Shown one piece after another: positions 40,363 through 49,958 of a stretch of 64,000 bases of DNA (the first letter of the stretch is position 1; the number at the start of each line of letters is the position of its first letter). This DNA comes from Dyella psychrodurans (GTDB lineage: Bacteria > Pseudomonadota > Gammaproteobacteria > Xanthomonadales > Rhodanobacteraceae), in contig NZ_QRBF01000010.1 of NCBI RefSeq assembly GCF_003363265.1, forward strand, positions 1-64,000, written 5' to 3'. A program made the position numbers and the translations under genes. Under the pieces are notes generated by a model, which did no database searches, was not told the origin of the DNA, and saw only the letters and a program-made list of their open reading frames with translations.

Positions 40363-40391
40363 AAAAAGCCGGGCATTAAGCCCGGCTTTTT
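40363..40391 (-). terminator. Terminator of the second cold-shock gene
   Basis: AAAAAGCCGGGC-ATTAA-GCCCGGCTTTTT is a perfect 12-bp hairpin 21 bases after the stop of copy 2. It separates the two cold-shock genes into independent units. Confidence 0.93.
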
Positions 40392-40411
40392 AAATCGATC
40401 TATTCAGGCAA

Positions 40412-40621
40412 TTAGGCCGGAATGACTTCGTCGGCCTGCAGGCCCTTCTGGCCCTGCACCACCTTGAAGCTGACCTTCTGGCCTTCCTGGAGGCTCTTGA
40501 AGCCATTGCCCTGGATCGCGCGGAAATGCACGAAAACATCCGGGCCATTGTCGCGGCTGATGAAGCCGAAACCCTTGGCATCGTTGAACCACTTGACGGT
40601 ACCGATCTGACGATCAGACAT
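40412..40621 (-). CDS. Cold-shock protein (CspA family), copy 2
   Basis: The 69-residue protein is nearly identical to copy 1, with KGFGFIS and VFVHF motifs. Start [11 protein letters not shown] at 40621 is preferred over MCF nine bases upstream because it aligns with copy 1. It has its own terminator and leader, so the two copies are probably regulated in a similar way but transcribed separately. Confidence 0.95.
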   Translation of the reverse strand: MSDRQIGTVKWFNDAKGFGFISRDNGPDVFVHFRAIQGNGFKSLQEGQKVSFKVVQGQKGLQADEVIPA

Positions 40622-40683
40622 GAAACACACTCCAAAACTAGGTTTTTCGCAAAAAGAGACTGAACCACCGCGGACGGGGTCGA

Positions 40684-40700
40684 CTTACTGGTGTGCTAAG
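40684..40700 (-). promoter_or_regulatory. Shared leader motif, cold-shock copy 2
   Basis: The minus strand reads CTTAGCACACCAGTAAG, 63 bases before the start codon of copy 2. It matches the element before copy 1 in sequence and distance. Confidence 0.5.
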
Positions 40701-40898
40701 GAAAACCCTAGGGGTGAGCGATGAGGCAGATCGTAATCGGCTGCATCGGGTCACATGACTCTGGTGACCCCGGCAAACACAGTGGCACCATCATAACCGC
40801 AAATGTGCGAGCAAAGCGAATGGGTGTTCAGGAACGCTGTTTTGCTCGCCGCCAAAGCAGTGTTTAATGCCCTTTATTAGTGCATTAGGAACGCGTCC

Positions 40899-41312
40899 AT
40901 GGAATTGGCTAATAAGGCAGCCTTATTTCGACAGGCCCCTACGACCCGATTGGGCTGCCTTGCTCTGGGCTTACTTTTGGCCGGTTGCGGCCATGCAACG
41001 CGCAAGGTAACGCTACCACCACCTCCTCCTCCCAAACCCGTCGCTGCCACCGGCATTTCCCCTTGCGACGCCTACCTCGACAGTTACCTCGCCTGCCATC
41101 GTGCCGCGGAAATCTACACGCCCGACACGTTGCAGGCGCACTACCAGGCCATCCGCACTGGCCTGCTGCAAGACGCGAACGACCCGCGCACGCGCCCTTA
41201 TCTCGCCAACCGCTGCATGGGTCTGCAAGCGCAGTTGAGCGCAGCGCTGAAAGGACGTTCCTGCAATACGCAGACGGCAAGCGGCAACGCGAAGAGTGCG
41301 AACAAGCCCTAG
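40899..41312 (+). CDS. Small lipoprotein with four cysteines
   Basis: The 137-residue protein has a lipoprotein signal peptide with lipobox LLLAGC (Cys30 would be lipidated) and a Pro-rich linker (about 40-46). A helical body carries Cys56 and Cys66 in CDAYLDSYLAC, with Cys106 and Cys122 further on, enough for two disulphides. It is tail to tail with the YcaQ gene, overlapping by four bases. No family was recognised. Confidence 0.75.
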   Translation: MELANKAALFRQAPTTRLGCLALGLLLAGCGHATRKVTLPPPPPPKPVAATGISPCDAYLDSYLACHRAAEIYTPDTLQAHYQAIRTGLLQDANDPRTRPYLANRCMGLQAQLSAALKGRSCNTQTASGNAKSANKP

Positions 41313-42598
41313 TGACGCCATAACGCGCGCAAGGCCGAAGCGACCGGCGCTGGCCGGCAACGCCCCAGTCGAATCTTCGGCGTGCCGTGCCACTGGGCGG
41401 TGACGGCTATAGCCGCGGCCAGCTCATCCAGCATGCGTTCCGAAGGCTTTATACCCTCTTCGAGAAACAGGGCTTTCACCTCGAACACGCCTTCGGCACG
41501 GTGCGCCTTCGCGTCGAGCCGTCCAATGAGGCGTCCTCGATGAAGGATGGGCAGCACGTAGTAGCCGTACTGACGCTTCGCCGAGGGGACATAGCACTCG
41601 ATGGTGTAGTCGAAATCGAACAGTTCGCTCGCGCGCGCACGATCCCACACCACCGGGTCGAAAGGCGAAAGCAGTGCCGTATGCGTGGCGCGCAGTTTTC
41701 CGTCTCGCGCTTTCTCCAGCAATGCAGCATGGTCCGCGTGGATGTAAGCCGGATGCTCCCAACCGGCAACGCGTACGCTCAGCAACTCCCCTGTCGCAAG
41801 CAAAGGCTCCAGCTCGCCTGCGTCGACAGAAGGTTTGAGCCGGAAATAGTCCGCAATCCATCGCGCCTGTGCGATGCCCAGTGCTCGCACGCTGTCCAGG
41901 ATGAAGCGCTTGCGCAATGCCGCTTGGGAATGCGTCATCGCCATTTCGTCGAACGGCGGGTCGAGCTTGGCCAGAACGCGCTCGGCCAGGTCGTAAACGC
42001 GCTGGAAGCGTTCGCGTCGCGTCACCATCAAATCTCCCGACGCAAACCATGCCTCCAGCCACCGCTTTTCGGGTTTCCATTCCCACCAGCCGGAAACGCC
42101 GCGATCCGCGCGTTCAAAATCGGAGGCACGCACCGGCCCCGACTCGCGAATGCGAGCAAGCAGATCGTGCATTTCCTTCAAGTGAGTGTCGCGAGTTCGC
42201 GATGCATGCCTGTCCGCCCAATGATTGCTTTCGGCTTGCGCGCGCCATGCGCGATGCAGGCCGATATCCGACGCGGTGACGAAGCACGCTTCATGCGCCC
42301 AGCATTCGGCGATGCGACCGGTATCGAGTGCTTCTTCGAGCCACGATGAAGGATAGTCGCCCAGACGGGCGTGCAAGACCAAGTACGGACTGCGCGCAAC
42401 AACATGAATGCTGTCTATCTGAAGCAGACGCATACGTTGAATGGTTGCCAACAGATCATCGCGCTGAGCGCGACGTCGCGGCGCCTGAAGCAGTCCTTGT
42501 GCCGCCAAGTGCAACGCACGCGCTTGCGTCACGGTGATCGCCTTGCCGCCAGATGAAGATTCGCTCAACGGACGCACGCCTTTACGAAATGATGACAT
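41309..42598 (-). CDS. Winged-helix DNA glycosylase, YcaQ/AlkX family
   Basis: E. coli YcaQ (AlkX) unhooks interstrand crosslinks and removes alkylated bases. The 429-residue protein has three winged-helix repeats and the catalytic QIDSIHVV motif (near 75) of the family. It also has ARSPYLVLHARLG and, later, LLSPFDPVVWDR. The length is a little above E. coli's, and the first 20 residues may not be translated. Confidence 0.85.
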   Translation of the reverse strand: MSSFRKGVRPLSESSSGGKAITVTQARALHLAAQGLLQAPRRRAQRDDLLATIQRMRLLQIDSIHVVARSPYLVLHARLGDYPSSWLEEALDTGRIAECWAHEACFVTASDIGLHRAWRAQAESNHWADRHASRTRDTHLKEMHDLLARIRESGPVRASDFERADRGVSGWWEWKPEKRWLEAWFASGDLMVTRRERFQRVYDLAERVLAKLDPPFDEMAMTHSQAALRKRFILDSVRALGIAQARWIADYFRLKPSVDAGELEPLLATGELLSVRVAGWEHPAYIHADHAALLEKARDGKLRATHTALLSPFDPVVWDRARASELFDFDYTIECYVPSAKRQYGYYVLPILHRGRLIGRLDAKAHRAEGVFEVKALFLEEGIKPSERMLDELAAAIAVTAQWHGTPKIRLGRCRPAPVASALRALWRH

Positions 42599-42734
42599 GG
42601 CTATTGTGCTTGGATTTATCGTCCGCTTGCTAACGTGGATATCGAGCTTGATGGGCCAGGATCGTTTTAGGCCACCTCAGCTGCGGCAAGCATGCAGTCC
42701 TGGCTTCTCGAGCGTTCTCGCAGGAGCTATCACA

Positions 42735-43109
42735 ATGACATACCGCATCCCACTACTAGCCTCCCTCGTCAGTGCCGGCCTGCTCTTCACAGGTATCGCG
42801 TTTGCGCAGAGCCAGACGATGCCACCGGCGAATCCGCCGCAAAGCAACGTCGCACCTCCGACAACGGGCACCGACAGTACGACGTTCAATGCTTCGCAAG
42901 GCCAGGTGACCATCCATTCGACGATGAGCCAGACGCCTTCGACAGCTTCACCGCCGTCGTTTGAGCAACTTTCCGGCGGCTCGAAGTTCATCACCGAGGA
43001 TCAGGCCAGCGCCTATCCGCCGCTCGCCAACGACTTCAGTTATGTCGCCGGCCATAGCGACCGTATCTCCAAGTCGCAATACGAGCGCTGGTTGCAGAAC
43101 TTGAACTAA
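42735..43109 (+). CDS. Secreted protein with degenerate EF-hand pair
   Basis: The 124-residue protein has a signal peptide cut after IAFAQ and a Pro/Thr/Ser-rich linker. Its C-terminal 50 residues are laid out like two EF-hands of the xanthomonad type: FEQLSGGSKFITEDQA and FSYVAGHSDRISKSQY. Spacing, the final Ile-Ser/Thr and aromatic positions fit, but the Asp and Asn calcium ligands are gone. AGGAG lies 8 bases before ATG 42735. It probably does not bind calcium, and its function is unknown. Confidence 0.65.
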   Translation: MTYRIPLLASLVSAGLLFTGIAFAQSQTMPPANPPQSNVAPPTTGTDSTTFNASQGQVTIHSTMSQTPSTASPPSFEQLSGGSKFITEDQASAYPPLANDFSYVAGHSDRISKSQYERWLQNLN

Positions 43110-43145
43110 GCGATACGACGCAGTAACACCATGCGTCTGGGACGT

Positions 43146-43177
43146 AAAAAATGGCCGGCCTTATATGGGCCGGCCAT
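43146..43177 (-). terminator. Terminator of slyD
   Basis: ATGGCCGGCC-TTATATG-GGCCGGCCAT has a perfect 10-bp stem, followed on the minus strand by six U residues, 32 bases after the slyD stop. Confidence 0.92.
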
Positions 43178-43209
43178 CGCGTTGGAGCCTGACTCAGTCG
43201 CAGCGGACT

Positions 43210-43692
43210 TCAGTGGTGATGACCACCAGCACCGTGCACATGGCCATGCGCAAGTTCTTCTTCGGTCGCTGGACGCACTTCGGTCACTTCGATATCGAAA
43301 TGCAGCGTCTGTCCGGCAAGCGGATGATTGCCGTCGATATGCACGGTTTCGCCGTCGACCTTGGTCACCGTCACGTTGATCACGCCCTGCGGACCCTGGC
43401 CCTGAAACTGCATGCCCGGCTGGATGTCCTCCACGCCTTGGAACGCCTCGCGCGGCAGTACCTGCACGAGTTCCGGGTGATGTACGCCGTAGCCTTCGGC
43501 AGGCGCCACATCGACTTTGAATTGATCGCCGGCGGCACGACCGGTCATCGCCTTTTCCAGACCCGGCACGATCTGGCCGCTGCCATGCAGGTAAGCGAGC
43601 GGCTCGCGCCCCTCGGAGCTGTCGATGACCTGGCCGTTGTCGTCGGTCAAGGTGTAGTGGAAGGACGCTACAGTGTTGTCGGCAATCTGCAT
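43210..43692 (-). CDS. slyD: FKBP-type peptidyl-prolyl isomerase SlyD
   Basis: The 160-residue cytoplasmic isomerase and chaperone has the FKBP N-part (HYTLTDDNGQVIDSSEG), an inserted-flap region (EGYGVHHPELVQVLPREAF) and a short histidine-rich tail HGHVHGAGGHHH that can bind nickel. The tail is shorter than E. coli's. ATG 43692 (MQIADNTVASF) is preferred over an upstream start. Confidence 0.92.
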   Translation of the reverse strand: MQIADNTVASFHYTLTDDNGQVIDSSEGREPLAYLHGSGQIVPGLEKAMTGRAAGDQFKVDVAPAEGYGVHHPELVQVLPREAFQGVEDIQPGMQFQGQGPQGVINVTVTKVDGETVHIDGNHPLAGQTLHFDIEVTEVRPATEEELAHGHVHGAGGHHH

Positions 43693-43799
43693 GATGATCT
43701 CGCTGGAGTGATGGATCGCCGACCTTCGCCGACGAATGGGCAAGATTAACATCCCTCTGTGGTCCCGCGCCCGAACATGCCAGAATGCGGACCATCCCT

Positions 43800-45137
43800 A
43801 TGACACCTCTTATCGAAGCCTGGCGCGACCGCCAGACCCACCGGCAAGTGTGGTCGCTGGCGTTGCCGATGATGCTGTCCAATCTCACCGTGCCCCTGGT
43901 GGCATTGGTGGATAGCACGGTCGCCGGTCATCTGCCGCAGACGCAGGATCTCGGCGCCGTGACGGTGGGCAGCGCGGTTTACACGCTGCCGCTATGGAGT
44001 CTCGGTTTCCTGCGCATGGGCACCACGGGGTTCGCTGCCCAGGCCAAGGGCGCCAACGACGCATCGGCTTTGCGGACGGTTCAAATGCAGGCGCTGCTGC
44101 TGGCCGCGTTGCTCGGCGTGCTCGTGGGCGCATCGATGCTGCCCCTGCTGCCCTGGCTGCTGGGCCAGATGCATTCCACGCCGCTGATGACCGGACGTGC
44201 GCTGGACTACCTGCATCTGCGCCTGCTCGGGCTGCCTGCGGCCTTGCTGAACTACGCCCTCGCGGGATGGTTCATCGGCGTGCAGCGCGCACGTACCACG
44301 CTGGCGCTGCTGCTAGTGACGAACATCGTGAACATCGCCCTGAACCTGCTGTTCGTGCCCGGTTTTGGATGGGGTGTTCCAGGCATCGCGCTGGCATCGG
44401 TGAGCGGCGAATGGCTTGGCGCCCTGTATGGGCTGTGGCGCGCGCGTCAGGCCGTTCACCAACTCGGCGGGCATGTCGACTGGCCGGCCATGCGTGGCTG
44501 GGACCATTGGCGTCCCTTGCTGCTGGTCAACAGAGACATTTTCGTGCGGACACTGGCGCTTGAAGGTGTGTTCTTCAGCTTGGCGCTGTTTGGTGCGCGC
44601 GAAGGCGATGCCACGGTGGCGGCCAACGCCTTGCTGCTCAATGGGCTCATCCTGACCGCCTTCGGCCTCGATGGCCTGGCCAACGCCGTGGAAGCGCTCT
44701 GCGGCCACGCTATCGGCGCAGGCGACGGGCATGCATTGCGTCGCGCGCTGGTTGTCGCGGGTGGCTGGTCGTTGATCGGCAGCCTGGGTGCAGTCTTGTT
44801 TTTCGCCATGGCGGGACATCTCTTCGTCGACCTGCAGACCAATCTGCCAGAGGTGCGGGACATCGCTTACCGCTACCTGCCCTGGCTGACTGTGCTTCCG
44901 GTCGTGGGCGTCTGGAGTTATCTGCTCGACGGCCTGTTCATCGGTGCAACCCGCGCGCGCGAAATGCGCGACGGCATGATGGTGTCGGTGCTGTTTTTCG
45001 CACTGCTCGTCCGGGCCACCCGCAGCATGGGGAACCAGGGATTGTGGCTGGCGTTTCTGGCGTTCATGGCGATACGCGGATTGAGCCTGGCGTGGTTCGG
45101 CCTGCGTATTCGCCGACGTCGCGCGTGGGTCGCCTGA
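43800..45137 (+). CDS. MATE family efflux transporter, DinF-like
   Basis: The protein of about 445 residues has twelve membrane segments and the MATE layout. The DinF-branch features are the start of helix 1 (LALPMMLSNLTVPLVALVDS), RMGTTGFAAQAKGA and YLHLRLLGLPAALLNYAL. It exports toxic organic cations or protects against oxidative damage using proton or sodium gradients. ATG 43800 is preferred, with 43785 also possible. Confidence 0.88.
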   Translation: MTPLIEAWRDRQTHRQVWSLALPMMLSNLTVPLVALVDSTVAGHLPQTQDLGAVTVGSAVYTLPLWSLGFLRMGTTGFAAQAKGANDASALRTVQMQALLLAALLGVLVGASMLPLLPWLLGQMHSTPLMTGRALDYLHLRLLGLPAALLNYALAGWFIGVQRARTTLALLLVTNIVNIALNLLFVPGFGWGVPGIALASVSGEWLGALYGLWRARQAVHQLGGHVDWPAMRGWDHWRPLLLVNRDIFVRTLALEGVFFSLALFGAREGDATVAANALLLNGLILTAFGLDGLANAVEALCGHAIGAGDGHALRRALVVAGGWSLIGSLGAVLFFAMAGHLFVDLQTNLPEVRDIAYRYLPWLTVLPVVGVWSYLLDGLFIGATRAREMRDGMMVSVLFFALLVRATRSMGNQGLWLAFLAFMAIRGLSLAWFGLRIRRRRAWVA

Positions 45138-45176
45138 ACCTATCGCAGCCTCGGCAGGCTGGGCATACTAAAACCC

Positions 45177-46727
45177 ATGAACGTTTTCCTGTCTCCATCT
45201 TTGCGCAGGCTGGGTGCCGCCTGCGCGTTGCTCGGCGCGATCGTCGCCGCACATGCTTCCGATAACGCGACGGTTGCGGCCGCCACCTCCATTCAGCAAC
45301 TCACGACCGCGATCGATTCGCAGGTCGCGCAAACTCGCTACAACTCGTCGAGCTGGGGCATTGCCGTGGTGTCGCTCGATACAGGACGCACGCTGTATGC
45401 GCACGATGCCGACCATCTGCTGCAACCTGCTTCCACCGCGAAGCTGTACACCGCTGCGCTGGTGCTCGATACGCTGGGTACCGATTACCGCATTCCCACG
45501 CAGTTGCTGGTTACCCGGCCGATTGAACACGGCCAGTTGGACGGCCCGCTGATTCTTCACGGCATGGGCGATCCCACGCTTGGCACGCCAGACACCAACA
45601 GCGATTGGGCAGACCAGCTCGCCACGCAGTTGGCGGCCAACGGCGTGCATGAGGTACACGGCGACCTCATCGCCGACGATAGTTACTTCAGCGGTCCGCC
45701 TGCCGGTTCCGGCTGGGAAGCGCGCGATCTGCAAAGCTGGTTCGCCGTGCCCTCTTCCGCGTTGAGCGTGCAGGAAAACGTGGTCGATCTCACCGTGACG
45801 CCGTCAAGCCAGCCTGGCGGTTCCGTATCGCTGATGTTCGATCCGCCGGGTGCGCTGCCTCACGTCGTGAACACCATGACGACCGGCGCGCAGCACACGC
45901 GCAGCGACATCAATCTCTATCGCGCACCGGGCGATGGGACGCTTTACGCCTTCGGCAACATGCCGGCACGCGCGGAACCGCAAACATTCAGACTCGCCAT
46001 CGCCGACCCCGCATGGTTTGCGGGCACGTTGCTGCGCAGCGCGCTTGCCCGGCACGGCATCCGCATCGAGGGCCAGGTGCGCGTCCAGCATTGGCCGGAA
46101 CAAAATCACATCGGCCTGGACAAAGCCACCGTCGTGGCACAAGTACTGTCGCCGCCGGTGATGGACGTGCTCTCGCGCGGACTCAAGCGTTCGCAGAATC
46201 TTTACCTGCAAAACCTGTTGCAGATCGCAGGCGTCAAGGCGCAGGCGAATGCGGAGCAATCGGGCGATCCTAGCGAGGGGTTCCTGAGCAGCGAGGCGTG
46301 GGCCATTCGCGCCATGCACCAGTTGCTCGATCGTATAGGCATAGCGCCCGACGCCGCGCAAATCGAAGAAGGCGCGGGCTTATCGCGCGAAGACCTGGCC
46401 ACGCCCAACGCGATGGTGCAGCTGCTGAGCTACCTGTCGAACCAACCCTACAGCGCGCAACTGCGCAACGCGCTGCCGAGCGCGGGCGTGGATGGAACGC
46501 TTGAATTCCGCATGCGCGACAGCGCCGCGGCAGACAACGTGCAAGCCAAGACCGGCAGCATGACGTATGTGCATTGCCTGGCCGGCTACGTCACCACGGC
46601 ATCGGGCGAACGGCTCGCGTTCGCCCTGATGGTCAACAACTACGTGCGCCAGGGCGACGACCCTAGCGCAAGCCGCGATCTCGACGCGATTGCGGAAATG
46701 CTGGCCGCGTTCCAGGGTCACACCTGA
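45177..46727 (+). CDS. dacB: D-alanyl-D-alanine carboxypeptidase/endopeptidase (PBP4)
   Basis: This periplasmic S13 peptidase trims and opens peptidoglycan cross-links. The 516-residue product has a signal peptide (AAHAS near 28), the Ser-x-x-Lys tetrad STAK (Ser86, Lys89), an SxN motif in KRSQNLYLQN and KTG in VQAKTGSMTY. The large inserted domain between the first two motifs is typical of PBP4. It follows the MATE gene on the same strand. Confidence 0.93.
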   Translation: MNVFLSPSLRRLGAACALLGAIVAAHASDNATVAAATSIQQLTTAIDSQVAQTRYNSSSWGIAVVSLDTGRTLYAHDADHLLQPASTAKLYTAALVLDTLGTDYRIPTQLLVTRPIEHGQLDGPLILHGMGDPTLGTPDTNSDWADQLATQLAANGVHEVHGDLIADDSYFSGPPAGSGWEARDLQSWFAVPSSALSVQENVVDLTVTPSSQPGGSVSLMFDPPGALPHVVNTMTTGAQHTRSDINLYRAPGDGTLYAFGNMPARAEPQTFRLAIADPAWFAGTLLRSALARHGIRIEGQVRVQHWPEQNHIGLDKATVVAQVLSPPVMDVLSRGLKRSQNLYLQNLLQIAGVKAQANAEQSGDPSEGFLSSEAWAIRAMHQLLDRIGIAPDAAQIEEGAGLSREDLATPNAMVQLLSYLSNQPYSAQLRNALPSAGVDGTLEFRMRDSAAADNVQAKTGSMTYVHCLAGYVTTASGERLAFALMVNNYVRQGDDPSASRDLDAIAEMLAAFQGHT

Positions 46728-46746
46728 AACACGGCATCCACGCGCT

Positions 46747-47223
46747 TCAGCGCTTCTGCAGATCCTTTTCGATTTTCTCCGGCGTGTCGTTGGGCGCGTA
46801 GCGCTTCACCACGTTGCCTTCGGCATCGACCAGGAACTTGGTGAAGTTCCACTTGATCGATTCGCTGCCGAGCAGACCCTTGGCCTGCTTCTTCATCCAC
46901 TGATAGAGCGGATGGGTGTTCTCGCCGTTGACGTCGATCTTGGAAAACATCGGGAAAGTCACGTCGTAGCTGGTCGAGCAGAAGTTCTTGATCTCCGCCT
47001 CGTCGCCGGGTTCCTGGTGACCGAACTGGTCGCAGGGGAAGCCCAGCACCACCAGCCCCTTGTCCTGCTGACCGCGCCACAATGCCTCCAGCCCCTTGTA
47101 TTGCGGCGTGAACCCGCACTTGGACGCCACATTGACGATCAGCATGGTCTTGCCGCGCCAGGCATCGAGCGATTGTTCCTTGCCATCGATATCGCGCGCA
47201 CTGAAATCGTAGACGGTGGTCAT
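46747..47223 (-). CDS. Glutathione peroxidase family protein (BtuE-like)
   Basis: The 158-residue thiol peroxidase has the catalytic cysteine in NVASKCGFTPQY, the Gln in GFPCDQFGHQEP and the Trp/Asn in KWNFTKFLVD. It reduces hydroperoxides, with thioredoxin or glutathione as donor. ATG 47223 has GGAG 8 bases upstream. It is convergent with dacB and divergent from metN. Confidence 0.93.
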   Translation of the reverse strand: MTTVYDFSARDIDGKEQSLDAWRGKTMLIVNVASKCGFTPQYKGLEALWRGQQDKGLVVLGFPCDQFGHQEPGDEAEIKNFCSTSYDVTFPMFSKIDVNGENTHPLYQWMKKQAKGLLGSESIKWNFTKFLVDAEGNVVKRYAPNDTPEKIEKDLQKR

Positions 47224-47318
47224 GGTCATCGCTCCGGTGATGTCGATAGGACAGTCTACCCCAGCCCCAGGGCCTGCTGGCATAGAATGCACGCTCCGGC
47301 CACTGTCCAAGGTTCGTC

Positions 47319-48329
47319 GTGATCCGTTTTGTCGATGTCCACAAGTCTTACCGCGTCGATGGCAAGGACGTTCCCGCCCTGGAACCCTTCAGCCTGGACA
47401 TCGCCGACGGCGACGTGTTCGGCATCATCGGTCATTCCGGTGCCGGCAAATCGACGCTTATACGCCTGATCAACCTGCTCGAACGCCCAAGCGGCGGACG
47501 CATCGTGATCGGCGATACCGACATGACGGCCCTGCCCGAACCCGAACTGCGCGCGGCGCGGCAGCGCATCGGCATGATCTTCCAGCACTTCAATCTGCTT
47601 GCTTCGCAGACGGTCGCCGAGAACGTCGCGTTTCCACTGCGCATCGCGGGCGAAAAAGATCAGACCGCCATTCGCTCGCGCGTCAATGAATTGCTGCATA
47701 GGGTCGGGCTGAGCGATCACGCCAATAAATATCCGTCGCAGCTATCGGGCGGCCAGAAACAGCGTGTCGGCATTGCGCGTGCGCTGGCCAACCGTCCTTC
47801 GATTCTGTTGTGCGACGAAGCCACCAGCGCGCTCGATCCGCAGACCACGGCATCCGTGCTGGATCTTCTTGCCGAAATCAATCGTGAGCTGAAACTCACC
47901 ATCGTGCTGATCACGCACGAGATGGACGTGGTGCGCCGCGTGTGCGACCGCGTGGCCGTGCTGGATGCAGGACGCATTGTGGAACGAGGCGCCGTCGCCG
48001 ACGTGTTCCTGCGTCCCACGCATGCGACCACGCGCCGGTTCGTCAGCGAAGCACTCCCGGAAGAAGAAGCCGGCGCGAACGTACCCTATCAGCATGTGCC
48101 GGGGCGCATCATGCGTCTTTCATTCCGCGGCGAAGCTACATGGTCGCCGACGCTGGGGCGCATAACGCGCGAAACAGGCGTGGATTTCAACATCCTTGCC
48201 GGACGCATCGACCGCATCAAGGATCTGCCCTACGGTCAGCTGACACTGGCCATGCAAGGCGCCGGCGTGGACGCGGCGCTGAAGGCGTTGCGCGAGGCTG
48301 GCATTGACGTCGAGGAGCTCACACGATGA
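47319..48329 (+). CDS. metN: Methionine ABC transporter ATPase MetN
   Basis: MetN powers import of methionine. The 336-residue protein has Walker [10 protein letters not shown] (near 38), the signature [15 protein letters not shown], Walker [13 protein letters not shown] and the C-terminal NIL domain that senses methionine (about 265-336, [20 protein letters not shown]). The start is GTG. Its stop overlaps the metI start by ATGA. Confidence 0.95.
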   Translation: MIRFVDVHKSYRVDGKDVPALEPFSLDIADGDVFGIIGHSGAGKSTLIRLINLLERPSGGRIVIGDTDMTALPEPELRAARQRIGMIFQHFNLLASQTVAENVAFPLRIAGEKDQTAIRSRVNELLHRVGLSDHANKYPSQLSGGQKQRVGIARALANRPSILLCDEATSALDPQTTASVLDLLAEINRELKLTIVLITHEMDVVRRVCDRVAVLDAGRIVERGAVADVFLRPTHATTRRFVSEALPEEEAGANVPYQHVPGRIMRLSFRGEATWSPTLGRITRETGVDFNILAGRIDRIKDLPYGQLTLAMQGAGVDAALKALREAGIDVEELTR

Positions 48330-49012
48330 TCGCCGCACCCTTGCTGCAAACCCTGTTTCCCAACATCGACGACTGGGGCGAAATGGGCCAGGCATGCATC
48401 GACACATTGCTGATGCTGGGCGGATCGCTGCTGCTGACGATACTTATCGGACTGCCGCTTGGCGTGCTGCTTTTCCTCACCGGAAAAGGCCAACTGCATG
48501 CGATGCCGAAGCTCTATGCGGCGCTATCGCTGGTGGTGAATGTGCTTCGGTCGATTCCCTTCATCATTTTGATGATCGTGTTGATGCCGCTGACCTATGT
48601 GTTGGTCGGCACCAAGCTGGGCATCCGCGGCGCGATACCACCGCTGGTGATCGGGGCCGCGCCCTTTTTCGCGCGATTGGTGGAAACGGCGCTGCGCGAA
48701 GTCGAGCAGGGCGTGATCGAAGCGTCGCAGGCGATGGGTGCAACCACGTGGCAAATCGTCCGCCATGTGCTGCTTCCCGAAGCGCGCGCCAGTCTCTGGG
48801 CCGGTGTCACGGTGACGGCCATTGCGCTGGTCGGATATACCGCGATGGGCGGCGCCATCGGCGCGGGAGGCCTGGGCGACCTGGCTTACCGGTATGGGTA
48901 TCTGAGCTACAAGTCCGACTACATGGTTGTCACGGTGCTGCTGCTGATCGTGCTGGTTCAGCTGCTGCAGATGGTCGGCGACCACATCGTGGCGCATTAC
49001 AGCCGCCGTTAA
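48326..49012 (+). CDS. metI: Methionine ABC transporter permease MetI
   Basis: The 228-residue inner-membrane permease has about five membrane segments and the EAA coupling loop [20 protein letters not shown] (about 132-151). It overlaps metN and is followed by metQ 94 bases later, giving a metNIQ operon. Confidence 0.95.
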   Translation: MIAAPLLQTLFPNIDDWGEMGQACIDTLLMLGGSLLLTILIGLPLGVLLFLTGKGQLHAMPKLYAALSLVVNVLRSIPFIILMIVLMPLTYVLVGTKLGIRGAIPPLVIGAAPFFARLVETALREVEQGVIEASQAMGATTWQIVRHVLLPEARASLWAGVTVTAIALVGYTAMGGAIGAGGLGDLAYRYGYLSYKSDYMVVTVLLLIVLVQLLQMVGDHIVAHYSRR

Positions 49013-49106
49013 AACTTGTCTGAAAATGCGGCGGTGACGAGGATAGCTTTTGCAATCGGCCGTATGGACGGCTATTCTGTTGCGTCGCACAAGGACAAAT
49101 ATCCCC

Positions 49107-49904
49107 ATGAAAAAGCTGATGGCACTCCTCGCCGCCGCGCTTCTTTTGGCCGGCTGCTCGTCTTCGGGTTCCGGCGACTCCAACGGCCAGACGCTGACCG
49201 TGGCCGCCACCGCCGTTCCGCACGCGGAAATCCTCAAGCAGGTCAAGCCCATCCTGGCGAAGGAAGGCGTGGATCTTCAGATCAAGGTGTTCGCCGATTA
49301 CGTGCAACCCAATACGCAGGTCGTCGAAAAGGCCATCGATCTGAATTACTTTCAGACCAAGCCCTTTCTGGACACGTTCAACCGCGAGCACAAGACCAAC
49401 CTGGTGATCGTCACCGGCGTTCACATCGAACCGTTCGGCGCTTATTCGCGCAAGTACAAATCGATCGACCAGTTGCCCAGCGGTGCGACGGTCACGCTTC
49501 CCAACGATCCGGCGAACGAGGGCCGTGCCCTGCTTCTGCTCGCCAAGAACGGAGTGATCACGCTGAACGATCCGAACAACGAGCTGGCGACGCCGAAGGA
49601 CATCGTGGCCAATCCGAAGAATCTCGTGTTCAAGCCGCTGGAAGCGGCGATGCTGCCGCGCACGCTGGATGAGATCGATCTCGCTCTGATCAATACCAAC
49701 TACGCACTCGCCGCCGAACTCAATCCGACCAAGGACGCACTGCTGATCGAAGACAAGAACTCGCCGTATGTGAATTATCTGGTGGGCCGTCCGGACAATC
49801 AGAACGATCCGCGCGTGCAGAAGCTGGCCCAGGCGTTGACCAGCCCTGAAATCAAGGCGTTCATCGAGCAGAAATACAAGGGTGCGGTACTGCCGGCGTT
49901 CTGA
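49107..49904 (+). CDS. metQ: Methionine-binding lipoprotein MetQ
   Basis: The 265-residue substrate-binding protein has a lipobox LLLAGC (Cys17) and the NlpA/MetQ family features TAVPHAEILKQVKPIL and LNYFQTKPFLD. AAGGAC lies upstream of ATG 49107. It captures D- and L-methionine in the periplasm and delivers them to MetIN. Confidence 0.95.
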   Translation: MKKLMALLAAALLLAGCSSSGSGDSNGQTLTVAATAVPHAEILKQVKPILAKEGVDLQIKVFADYVQPNTQVVEKAIDLNYFQTKPFLDTFNREHKTNLVIVTGVHIEPFGAYSRKYKSIDQLPSGATVTLPNDPANEGRALLLLAKNGVITLNDPNNELATPKDIVANPKNLVFKPLEAAMLPRTLDEIDLALINTNYALAAELNPTKDALLIEDKNSPYVNYLVGRPDNQNDPRVQKLAQALTSPEIKAFIEQKYKGAVLPAF

Positions 49905-49922
49905 TCCGTCGATTCCGCATAC

Positions 49923-49955
49923 AAAAAGCCCGCACCAACCGTGCGGGCTTTTTTT
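49923..49955. terminator. Bidirectional terminator between metQ and pncB
   Basis: AAAAAGCCCGCAC-CAACC-GTGCGGGCTTTTTTT is a perfect 13-bp hairpin with A/U tracts on both sides, between two convergent genes. Confidence 0.95.
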
Positions 49956-49958
49956 CGC

